Assembly: GCA_026122225.1 (NCBI GenBank)
Contig: JANEZZ010001870.1
Span: forward strand, 124,001-188,000
Source of the DNA: Heloderma charlesbogerti
Taxonomy: Eukaryota; Chordata; Lepidosauria; Squamata; Helodermatidae
Direction of reading: 5' to 3'
DNA length: 64,000 nt
Shown: in pieces, positions 39,701 to 46,317 of the stretch
How positions within the stretch are numbered: position 1 is the stretch's first letter
Layout: every line of letters starts with the position of its first letter
Made by a program: the position numbers and the translations under genes
The notes under the pieces: model-generated
Told to the model about the DNA's origin: nothing
What the model saw: the letters and a program-made list of their open reading frames with translations, nothing else
Databases searched by the model: none

Positions 39701-42700
39701 TGGAGGAATACATATAATAGCGGTGAAATCACTGGAGGCTTCTGAGTCAGCCATGGCTCAGATATGCAGGATGCACTTCTCTGGAAGACGGAGATTTAAT
39801 GGTAAATGAAGATAAGGCATTCAGTTGTGAGTTGGAGGGCCTTGTGGCTTGGGTCAAATGCTATAGGGTTCATTATTGTGGGGCTTGGGAGTTTCCCTTT
39901 GGCCACTACCCCAGGACCTTCATTGGACAGGCTGTGTCCTTGTTAGCTGCAAGACAAATGCAGGTGAAGCTGTTGGCATGAATTCTCTTCCTCCATCGAC
40001 AGTTGGGTGCTCGCCCCACCACACCACAGCACTTCCAGCTCTGCGACAGATTTCTGGGAAGCTTAAAGTCCCGCATTAGTGGATGCAGGGATGATTGGTC
40101 TGGGATGCCCATTCTTCCCCTTTTGAAGCCATCCAAGTTGGTAGCCATACACTGTATATATGGTTGTGAACTCCATAGTTTAACTGTGTGCTGCGTGAAG
40201 AAGTAGTTTGTCTGCCTTGAATCTCCTACCATTTAGCTTCACTGGATGACCCCTTTGGGGTTCTAGTATTATGAGAGCCCCAAGGTCAGAAGTGGGGTAT
40301 CCACTTCTCCACAGCTTGCATAATTTTGTACACCTCTATCATGTCCCCCTTGCTTGCCTTTTTTCTAAACTAAAAAGCCAAACATTTTAACTTTCCCTCA
40401 TAGGGGAGTTGTTCCAGGCCTCTAGGGATTTGCCTTTGATTATTTTGGTTGCCATTTTCTGAACCTTTTCCCACTTTGTGATGGAAGAACCAGAACTGTA
40501 CACAGTATTCCAAGTGTGGCTATGCCTGCCCATATCTTTGAGGAAATAAAAGAAGAAGAAGAAAGCTATACTTTCTGCTTCTGGGAAAGAGGAATGCAAG
40601 GTCACAAAAAAAGAAGAAAGACTCCCACTTAGAGAAGCATCTAATGTGGTCACGGCAGAGATTGCCTGGCCAGATTCCGGCTGAACATCAGGAAAAACTT
40701 CCTGACTGTCAGAGCAGTATGACAATGGAACCAATGACCTAGGGAGGCGGTGGGCTCTCCCACACTGGAGGCGTTCAAGACGAGGCTGGACAGCCACCTG
40801 TCGGGGATGCACTGACTTGGATTCCTGCATTGAGCAGGGGGTTGGACTCGATGGCCTTGCAGGCCCCTTCCAACCCTGCTATTCTATGATTCTATGAAAG
40901 CACCACAGTTCAGCCCCAGCCAGAATCCTGGGGTAGGCAGAAGCACTTGCAGACAGTAGTATGCCTGATGCCAGGCCGTCACCAGTGGCAGTGTGGAGGG
41001 ATGTGACTGGAGGAATACAACCAGGCTTGGAAAATATGCTTCACAGATTACTTGGTGACAATCCCTGAGGGCTATTTGCTCAGACTCTCCCATCATTTCT
41101 CAGTTTCCCTATCATTTCTCTCTAGTTCCCAGTGGCAAAGATGCGGGGAAAACACTGCTGCTTTCCCACCACCTGATGGATATCTGAACCATTGAGGCCA
41201 TGACTCCATTTTCTTCATGATGTGCAATACGGTGTCCTTTGTGTTACCTACAGTGCTCCTCGCTCAACCTCGGGAGTGTTTGCCATGCTCACAGTGTCTG
41301 TTGTAGCACACCTCAGTCTACGCAGAATGCATATCTATCCAGATGTCATGAGTTCCTTGGGGGATGGGTAGGATCAAAGGCCCATCTTGGTGTCTTGGTT
41401 TAGTGTCTCCACCATCATGGTACCACTCATTTCATCCAGCACAGCTCCTTCAATGCCAAGGGATGGTCATCGTTCTTGCCTGGGCAAGCTGTTCCTCTCC
41501 CTGAAGTTAAGTATGGTAGCTCTGCAAGAAGCAAGTGTGCACCAGGAAGACCTGAGGTTTCTGGATGAGTTTTTATTCAGTGGCTTCTTCATCAGAACAG
41601 TAGCCTTCAGCAGCCACTTCCACGTTGCTTCACAGTAGTGAAGAAGGCCTCTGTTGGTGGACCCTAGGCCACACCTATCCGTAGGTGTCTTCTTCCTGAT
41701 AGCAGAGCAAGTTCAGTTAACCACAGATGCAAGCCTCTCTGGCTGGGGAGCTCAGTGTCAGGAGTTACCAGCACTGGATTTGAACCGCTGCATCAACTGG
41801 CTCACCGTCAGGGTCATCAGGGAGGTTCTGGCAGGTTTGTGTTTATCAGGATGGACAACATCATCTCTGAGGACTATGTGAACAGGCAGGGAGATAGCTG
41901 CTCCCATGTGCTGGCTATACTAAGAGGTGATGCTGCTGATGGAATGGTACAAGATCCACCTTCTCATGGTGGAGCATATTCACAAAGTTCTAAATACTTG
42001 GCTTAGCCATCAGACCATAGATCAAGAGATGATGTCTTGGCAGGAAGATTTTTAAGATCGGGGCATGTGCAGGTGTGGAGTCCCACTTGCTCTCCTGTCA
42101 GCCACAGGTTGCTGAAATTCTTCGTGCCAACACGAATGAACACGGATATCTTGAGGTCTGTGACTCAAGGGGCTTTTGTCTGCCTTCCTGCCTGCCATGG
42201 CTTGGTGGTAGAGCAGATGCTTTGTATGAAGAGGGTCTCAGGTTCAGTCCCTGGAACCTCCACTTGAAAAAGGATCAGATGATGGGAAAGGTCCCTGCCT
42301 CTCTCTCTTCCTGCCTGAGCCCCTGGAGAGCTGCTGCCAGTCAGTGTACTGGGCATGAAGGACAAAGGGTCTGACCTTGTAAAAGGCAGCAATGCTGATA
42401 TCTAGAAGCCCTGGAAAAATCAGGTTGGAGTGGACAGGGCTGATCTGTAACTCACCACCTTGGCTGTAGCAGACTCCAGGAACCTTCAAATAGAGGCTGA
42501 AGTCAGCACGAGCAGGGCTCTTGCTGAGGAGTCTGTGTCCTGGCTATGCCCTTCCCTGCTTTTTTTTGTTGTGGCTTAGCCAAATAGTCCTTGACAGAAG
42601 AACTGAAGCAAGGCTCCCTGGAGCTCTAGGAACAGGGTCTCTAGAGGCACAGGTGGTTTGCTGCTCTCGGTTTCTGTAGAACAGGGATGGGCAACTTACT

Positions 42701-45700
42701 TTGGGCCGAGAGCCACTTTTCATGCTGGGCAACAGGTCAGGCACCACTAATTCCAAAGGGGTGGGGCCAGATCAAGAAGGAGAAGCAGCATCCCTTGTAA
42801 GTAGCATTCCAAATACCTACTTCTGCATGTCTACTCAGAGGAAAGCAGGACTGAATCAGTCATGCGGACCAGGCGCCAGTCCTCCTTCCGCCTTCCTTTC
42901 TCGCTCTCTCGTCGTTCTTTTCTCTCCACCCCAAGGAGACTTGGGTGTGCCACAAGAGGCAGCCCCTCTGCTGCGGGCTCCTTCCACTTTGCCTTGGACC
43001 TGGGTTCTTCATGAGTGGTGGGAAAACAGCATCTTTATGGTTCAGGAGGGTCCAGAGCATCCTCCTGCACCATAGAGCCCTGTGAGAGCGCAGACCAGGG
43101 TTTCTTGGACAGGTTTCTGGTGAAAGCAGAGGAGGTGAGGGAAGGCAGACGGCCACACTTTCTGCTGGGGGAAGGCAGTGGGGAAAGGCAGGAGTGGCTC
43201 AGGGGCGTGGGGGGAGCTGGCGTCGAGGAGAGGAGGCAAGCGTGGTGGCTGGCTACGCTGGAGGAAGTGGGGAAAGGGCTCCCAGAGGAGGTGAAGCACC
43301 ACTTCCTTCTGGTGATGTTCTCGGTGGCTGTGGAGCTTCCAGTGGCGATTTCAGCAGTGGGTGGAATGTGTGGGGAGGCCAGGAAGGGTTCCCCACCGCC
43401 CATGGCCATGTGTTGCCCACCCCTGCTGCAGAAAGGCAGCACACACATGGTTTTGTACATCCAGGGTTTACAAAATATAGAAAGATAAAAAGGTGGATCT
43501 GGATTAGAAGTCTGCTCAGCCTTGTGCTCGCTAACAGGCCTTGGCCTACTCTTGCCCATGTTAGAGATCTAGCATGCCCTGAGAGAGACTGTCCGCTGAG
43601 CCCTCTGAACAAGTCCCTTTGCCCTTCTGAGGCGAACCTTATTCCAAGGTTGGCACCGTCATGGGGTCGCCATCTTTAGCTGCTAGTTGCATGCTACTGT
43701 CACTCATCTGGGTACCTTCTGTTTGGTTTACATGAAATTGGTTATACTTTTTAGGGTGCAGAAGCAGGTCTTCCACTTCGCAAGGTTCACAGAGCTCCTC
43801 TGATTTTGTGGCGTTTTTACTTCCATTGATGGATGAAGCTCCTTCAGAGCAATTTCCTCTCAGGCACAGACAGGTCTCTTGCTTTAGGAAGCCGTCCTGC
43901 CAGGGCAGTTGGCCACTGAGTGGTGCCCCCTGGGATGGCCTCCTAGGTTGCAGAGGGCACGTGCATCCACTGAGTATGGCTGTTTTGAGCGGGGGGGGGG
44001 CAGGGCGGGATGCTGTCCTGAGGGCTCAGTGTAGCGTGCGCATCTACCACCTTCTGAGCTTGAGCACCTCTTCCACAGGATGGAGCTGCGCTGTGTGATT
44101 GCAGTTATACGGCACGGTGATCGCACACCCAAGCAGAAGATGAAGATGGAGGTGAAGCACTCCAGGTGACCAGTGGTCGGGGCAGCGCTCCTCTGCTGTG
44201 CTCTGTTATTTCCCGCAGCCTCCGACTCCTCAGATCCACCGAGCAATGCAGCTGCCCCCTGCTCTGGGCCCTGCCAGCTCCGCGCTTTCCTGGCCCTCGT
44301 GACTGCGTTGCTGAGGGCACTAGAGCAGGCGGCTCGGTCCGCCTGTCCCCGAGGCATCGCTCTTCACCGGTCCCAGGCCCTGCAGCTCCCTCTCACTCTC
44401 TTTTTCTGCTGTCAGGTTCTTTGCATTGTTTGAAAAATACGGGGGCTACGAGACAGGGAAGCTGAAACTGAAGAAGCCGGAGCAGCTCCAGGTGAGGGGA
44501 GCCCAGCTAGCGGCAGGGATGTCGGCGTTTCCATCCTGGCCTGTGTTTGGCTGGGCAGAGCTGTGGGTGGGCTCTGTGCTTGGGGGGGGACTCCCCTCGA
44601 GAGGGAGGCTGGCCTGCCATGGACGCCAGGAGCAAGGACGGTGCGAGGCTGGCGTGGAGGAGGGGTGGGCGAGCTGCCCTGTGCTGGCTAAGGAACCTTG
44701 AGCCAGGTGGCCCTCCCTGTCCTCCGCGGGAAGGGGGAGGTGGGCGAGGCCAGCGCAGGTGTTGGCCCCGCCCTGCCCCGCCCCGCCCCGCCCTGCCCTG
44801 CCCTGCCCTGCCCTGCCCTGTTGCTGAGTTGGCCTTTCCCCCGGCAGGAGGTGCTAGACATTGCCCGCCTGCTGGTGCTGGAGCAGGATGCTCACGGTGC
44901 TTCTGAGGCGGAGGAGCGGAAGTCCAAGCTGGAGCAGCTCAAGACTGTCCTGGAGATGTGAGGAAAAGGCAGGGGGGCTGTGGGTGGAAGCTGGCGTTGT
45001 GCCCCCACTGGTCGCTTTCCCACAGGAGCCCTGGGAGGGCACGGCCAGTGTCCCGACATGTGGGGACAGCCTCTCCCCCTCGCTGCTGTGCCCAGGGAGC
45101 TGATTTCCTCGGGCTGCTCCCAGTGGAAGCCTCCTGGGGGCCCCTTGTCCCAAGCCCCAGGAGAGAGGCAGGTGGGCTGCAGAGCGGGCTTCTCTCCTTT
45201 GGGGAGTGGCTGTGGAGGAAGACTTCCCACGCAGAGCGTGACGCACCCCTTTCCTCCTGGCAGGTATGGACACTTCTCCGGCATCAACCGCAAAGTGCAG
45301 CTGACCCACCTGCCCCATGGGCAGCTGAAAGCGTCCCGTGAAGAGGAAGGCAGGTATCTGGCTCCTGCAGAGGCCGTGTCTGGCCATGCGGGTCCTGGAC
45401 AGGTAGCCGGAAGTCTTGTGCTGGCAACTGCAGGGTGGGGGTGGGAGCAGTGGGGTGCATATTGCTGCTGCTGCTGCTGCTGCTGCTGCTACTTACTACA
45501 GTTCTGTGCCGCCCCATAGCCAAAGCTCTCTGGGCGGTTTACAGAGGCTGAAAGCCATTAGAAGTGCGTCGTATGGAGTGCAAGGCCATGTCCGTAAGAA
45601 CGTGCACACAGTCGGCACACGCAGCCCTGAGATAAGGCAGCGGCTCACCGTCCCTGAGGCCCCTGCACCGTCCTCAGAAGGGCTGCCAGCCGGCCGCTCC

Positions 45701-46317
45701 CCTCCTCTGGGGCAGCATAGCTGGGGGGGGCTCCTGTTGATGCGGCGGAGTGGTCGAGCGCCTGCGCCTGGAGTCCCCGCTTTAAATCGCAGGTCTGCCA
45801 CCAGTGCGGTGGGAGCCAGAGGTGGTGGCAGCAGCTGCCCTTGTGCCTTAGGGATGAAATGCCCCTTACGGGATCACGGAAGTAGTTCATGGGACACATT
45901 TTGAGAACTTGGGAAACGTGGCGTAGAACCGCAGAACGTCTGGCCAGAAGCTACCTATGGAGAGTTGACTGAGGGGGGGAGGGGTTCAGTGGCCCCCAGC
46001 CCTTTTCCCAGCAACCAGAGTGCTGCGTGGACACCTTCCCCTTCCTCCTCCCATTCAGCCCCGCCACTGGAGTCTCTGCCCCATCCCTCTGGCTTTGGGG
46101 GCTGGGAGAGCCATGTTGGGCGGTTGGCATCGCCTGCCCCAGCCCTGCCCTTCGGGCAGAGATGACCCTGCTTCTCTGCTGTGTCCAGATCCCTGCAAAG
46201 ACGCCTCGCCATCTCTGCTGCTGGTGCTGAAGTGGGGGGGCGAGCTGACTCCGGCCGGGAGAGTCCAAGCAGAGGAGCTGGGCCGGGCCTTTCGCTGCAT
46301 GTACCCCGGGGGCCAAG
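21591..46317 (+). CDS. PPIP5K1: Diphosphoinositol pentakisphosphate kinase 1, 5' two fifths (14 coding exons)
   Basis: PPIP5K1 (VIP1) is a cytosolic bifunctional enzyme. An ATP-grasp domain phosphorylates InsP6 and 5-InsP7 to 1-diphosphates, and a histidine-acid-phosphatase-like domain removes them. Coding exons: 21591-21740, 22582-22777, 22862-22952, 23549-23634, 32604-32758, 34010-34111, 34246-34407, 34812-34933, 35137-35238, 44079-44165, 44416-44491, 44848-44957, 45264-45349, 46189-46317. They total 1654 bases, 551 codons plus one base, with phase kept throughout. Key sites are the DVNGF aspartate at residue 333 (D332 in human kinase-dead mutants) and RHGDRTP at 400-406. The acidic N-terminal exon is divergent; the rest is very close to mammalian PPIP5K1. 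The rest of the phosphatase domain and the tail lie beyond the window. PPIP5K2 is the alternative, but the adjacent CKMT1 favours PPIP5K1. Confidence 0.95.
21828..22005 (-). mobile_element. BovB 3'-end stub in PPIP5K1 intron 1
   Basis: A (GTT)n tail at the left, then about 165 bp of the BovB 3' end (same text as at 17260-17430), 5'-truncated. Lies 88 bp downstream of coding exon 1. Confidence 0.85.
22582..22777 (+). CDS. PPIP5K1: PPIP5K1 coding exon 2
   Basis: Residues 51-115, [20 protein letters not shown] to CLISFHSK. It opens the N-terminal alpha/beta subdomain of the kinase, with the [14 protein letters not shown] loop that lines the substrate pocket. Acceptor CCTCAG, donor AAAG|GTAAAC, leaving phase 1. 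Confidence 0.95.
22862..22952 (+). CDS. PPIP5K1: PPIP5K1 coding exon 3
   Basis: Completes Gly116 and encodes [20 protein letters not shown] to QYYIQD (117-145). The 84-bp intron before it is the shortest in the gene. Acceptor TTTCAG, donor AG|GTAGGA. Confidence 0.95.
23549..23634 (+). CDS. PPIP5K1: PPIP5K1 coding exon 4
   Basis: Residues 146-174, [20 protein letters not shown] to DPDKPD. This lies between the N-terminal and ATP-grasp subdomains. Donor GATG|GTGAGT starts a 9-kb intron. Confidence 0.95.
24820..28010 (-). mobile_element. L2/L3-like (CR1-group) LINE inserted in the unnamed ORF
   Basis: Its 3' tail is the TTTA-rich sequence at 24820-24850 next to the GCCGCCCATC-type terminus. 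On the minus strand: endonuclease 27007-28010 ([34 protein letters not shown]), linker 26072-26995 ([20 protein letters not shown]), reverse transcriptase ([28 protein letters not shown], where YADD is usual) and the C-terminus ([28 protein letters not shown]) at 24974-25411. Several frameshifts. ATGAACTG at the left and ATGACTG at the right junction may be a target duplication. Confidence 0.75.
28376..28721 (+). other. Noncoding gap inside the unnamed ORF
   Basis: About 345 bp without family-like coding content between two coding blocks. It starts with AAG|GTAGGTT, a good splice donor, so it could be an original intron or a small insertion. Confidence 0.35.
31761..32319. other. AT-rich intron 4 sequence
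   Basis: No gene or identifiable repeat. Lies between the decayed ORF and a MIR-like SINE. Confidence 0.4.
32320..32470 (-). mobile_element. MIR-like SINE
   Basis: Reverse complement shows CACGGTAGTCAGAGTGTTGG followed by a B-box-like GGGTTCAAATCC and CAGGTGACCTTGGGCTAGTT. Ends about 130 bp before exon 5. Confidence 0.65.
32604..32758 (+). CDS. PPIP5K1: PPIP5K1 coding exon 5
   Basis: Residues 175-226, [20 protein letters not shown] to SQRLFRK, containing the ATP-grasp strand-loop [20 protein letters not shown], whose lysines contact nucleotide and phosphate in the family. Donor AAG|GTGAGG. Confidence 0.95.
33266..33450 (+). mobile_element. Squamate tRNA-derived SINE
   Basis: tRNA-like head (GCTTTGCATGCAGAAAGTCC, then GGTTCGACTC as B box), a body with ACACTACTGGGCTAGAGGGA, and the end GACTCAGTGGGAGGCAGCTT. 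A second copy lies at 42195. Confidence 0.7.
34010..34111 (+). CDS. PPIP5K1: PPIP5K1 coding exon 6
   Basis: Residues 227-260, [20 protein letters not shown] then [14 protein letters not shown]. The Arg/Ser/Lys stretch belongs to the inositol phosphate site, and EEF is the ATP hinge. Phase 0 at both ends. Confidence 0.95.
34246..34407 (+). CDS. PPIP5K1: PPIP5K1 coding exon 7
   Basis: Residues 261-314, [20 protein letters not shown] to KVCVAFK, 54 codons in phase 0. It contains the [12 protein letters not shown] segment of the ATP-grasp core. The 134-bp intron before it is short. Confidence 0.95.
34812..34933 (+). CDS. PPIP5K1: PPIP5K1 coding exon 8: kinase metal site
   Basis: Residues 315-354, [20 protein letters not shown] to CAKIL. 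Asp321 (GFDLLR) and Asp333 with Asn335 (DVNGF) are the metal and ATP ligands of the ATP-grasp fold. All are intact. Donor CTTGG|GTGTGT is weaker than its neighbours. Confidence 0.95.
35137..35238 (+). CDS. PPIP5K1: PPIP5K1 coding exon 9
   Basis: Residues 355-388, [20 protein letters not shown] then the linker [13 protein letters not shown] joining kinase and phosphatase domains. Donor ACTAT|GTGAGT opens an 8.8-kb intron full of transposons. Confidence 0.95.
35440..35515 (-). repeat. LINE/SINE 3'-terminal fragment
   Basis: TTTCTCTGCCGCCCAATAGC followed by GAAGCTCTCTGGGCAGTTCA. The same terminus occurs at 45500-45545 and resembles the 3' end of squamate CR1/L2-type elements. Confidence 0.5.
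35938..37380 (-). mobile_element. CR1-type LINE 3' half
   Basis: On the minus strand: reverse-transcriptase thumb and C-terminus ([20 protein letters not shown] and [10 protein letters not shown] at 36504-36761; [20 protein letters not shown] at 36019-36528), then the [19 protein letters not shown] tail and 3' UTR to about 35938. Upstream RT pieces reach 37380, where the Tc1 element begins. Contains a 51-bp nested insertion at 37225. Confidence 0.75.
37225..37275 (+). mobile_element. 51-bp LINE tail insertion with target duplication
   Basis: GCTGGGTGACCAGCCAGATG, then GGGCGATTAATAAATT and a (TAA)n tail, flanked by AAACAGTG at 37217-37224 and 37276-37283. The sequence matches the 3' end of the LINE at 24820-28010. 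Confidence 0.7.
37383..38685. mobile_element. Tc1-type DNA transposon, nearly complete
   Basis: 1303 bp with about 55-bp terminal inverted repeats (CAGTCAGTGGCATGCACACA at the left; 37383-37437 and 38631-38685), flanked by TA on both sides (37381-37382, 38686-38687), the Tc1/mariner target. Carries a transposase on the minus strand. Confidence 0.92.
37576..38466 (-). pseudogene. Tc1-type transposase, inactivated
   Basis: 296 codons: N-terminal paired-like helix-turn-helix ([20 protein letters not shown]), a basic GRPRKT hook, a second HTH, and the catalytic domain with ILWTDETKI (first Asp), [11 protein letters not shown] and [13 protein letters not shown] (final Glu). Family members have about 340 residues. 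Three faults are visible. An in-frame TGA lies just upstream of this start, near 38467. The second catalytic Asp is Glu (MENDPKHT where DNDPKHT is usual). A frameshift near 37585 puts the last 40 or so residues in another frame ending near 37472. Transposition by this copy is very unlikely. Confidence 0.88.
38730..39760 (-). mobile_element. Ty3/gypsy retrotransposon pol remnant
   Basis: Minus-strand pieces in order: ADSEASSDF (protease-proximal) near 39750, PYDCAINLI-like text near 39300, [20 protein letters not shown] and LNKITVQN (reverse transcriptase motifs) at 39075-39257, and [10 protein letters not shown] (catalytic YLDD box) at 38880-38910. Stops and frameshifts throughout. No LTRs recognised. 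Gag-like sequence may continue to 40020. Confidence 0.7.
40124..40530 (-). mobile_element. CR1-type LINE fragment
   Basis: Matches the 36120-36560 element (AAGCCATCCAAGTTGGTAGC, TGCGTGAAGAAGTAG, CCCTCATAGGGGAGTTG). 3' part of ORF2 plus UTR, decayed. Confidence 0.65.
40670..40905 (+). mobile_element. CR1 3'-end fragment
   Basis: AGATTCCGGCTGAACATCAG through GGGTTGGACTCGATGGCCTT to the terminal ATTCTATGATTCTATGA. Close match to the end of the CR1 at 18660-18952; 5'-truncated. Confidence 0.85.
41640..42030 (+). mobile_element. DIRS-like (tyrosine recombinase) retrotransposon RNase H remnant
   Basis: Plus-strand text [30 protein letters not shown], and in another frame [17 protein letters not shown], resembles the RNase H of DIRS-type elements (TTDAS.xGWGA ... 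INWLELRA ... DNTTA..YVNRQGG). Short and frame-broken; gypsy is a less likely alternative. Confidence 0.5.
42195..42400 (+). mobile_element. Squamate tRNA-derived SINE, second copy
   Basis: GGTGGTAGAGCAGATGCTTT (A-box region), GGTTCAGTCCC (B box), then CTGGAGAGCTGCTGCCAGTC and a GGCAGCAATGCTGATAT end. A tRNA-derived SINE head, not a tRNA gene. Confidence 0.7.
42682..43425. mobile_element. Non-autonomous hAT transposon
   Basis: 744 bp bounded by CAGGGATGGGCAAC and its inverse GTTGCCCACCCCTG, the hAT-type terminus, with an 8-bp target duplication CTGTAGAA / CTGCAGAA (7 of 8 identical; 42674-42681 and 43426-43433). No transposase. Confidence 0.8.
43434..44078. other. End of PPIP5K1 intron 9
   Basis: Unique-looking sequence before exon 10. 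A poly-G run is at 43991-43999. No gene recognised. Confidence 0.4.
44079..44165 (+). CDS. PPIP5K1: PPIP5K1 coding exon 10: phosphatase signature
   Basis: Residues 389-417, [20 protein letters not shown] and following. RHGDRTP is the histidine-acid-phosphatase motif; Arg400-His401 correspond to the human catalytic pair (R399-H400). Acceptor TTCCACAG, donor CCAG|GTGACC. Confidence 0.95.
44416..44491 (+). CDS. PPIP5K1: PPIP5K1 coding exon 11
   Basis: Residues 418-443, [20 protein letters not shown] to EQLQ. Acceptor GCTGTCAG, donor CAG|GTGAGG. Confidence 0.95.
44766..44820. repeat. CCCGC/CCTGC pentanucleotide microsatellite
   Basis: About 11 units of CCCCG/CCCTG ending 27 bp before PPIP5K1 exon 12. 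Its plus strand is pyrimidine-rich, so it forms part of the region upstream of the acceptor. Confidence 0.85.
44848..44957 (+). CDS. PPIP5K1: PPIP5K1 coding exon 12
   Basis: Residues 444-479, [20 protein letters not shown] to KTVLE. A variable acidic insert follows the conserved helix. A CCTGC/CCCGC microsatellite ends 27 bp upstream of the exon, next to the acceptor CCCCGGCAG. Confidence 0.95.
45264..45349 (+). CDS. PPIP5K1: PPIP5K1 coding exon 13, with apparent GC splice donor
   Basis: Residues 480-508, [20 protein letters not shown] to ASREEE. Only a donor at GAAG|GCAGGT (45349/45350) keeps the frame into exon 14 as EEE-D-PCKDAS. The nearby GT at 45354 would shift the frame. See the matching finding. 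Confidence 0.85.
45463..45490. repeat. (TGC)n microsatellite
   Basis: About nine TGC/CTG units in PPIP5K1 intron 13, directly before a LINE/SINE 3'-end fragment (45500-45560). Confidence 0.9.
46189..46317 (+). CDS. PPIP5K1: PPIP5K1 coding exon 14
   Basis: Residues 509-551, [20 protein letters not shown] to MYPGGQ, including the strongly conserved [20 protein letters not shown] block of the phosphatase domain. Acceptor TGTCCAG, donor CAAG|GTGAGA, phase 1. No later exon is found up to 64000. Confidence 0.95.

Noticed and set aside
45416..45904. Coding poly-Ala/Leu tract from the (TGC)n array
   Set aside because: It lies in PPIP5K1 intron 13 next to a LINE/SINE fragment; no exon signals.
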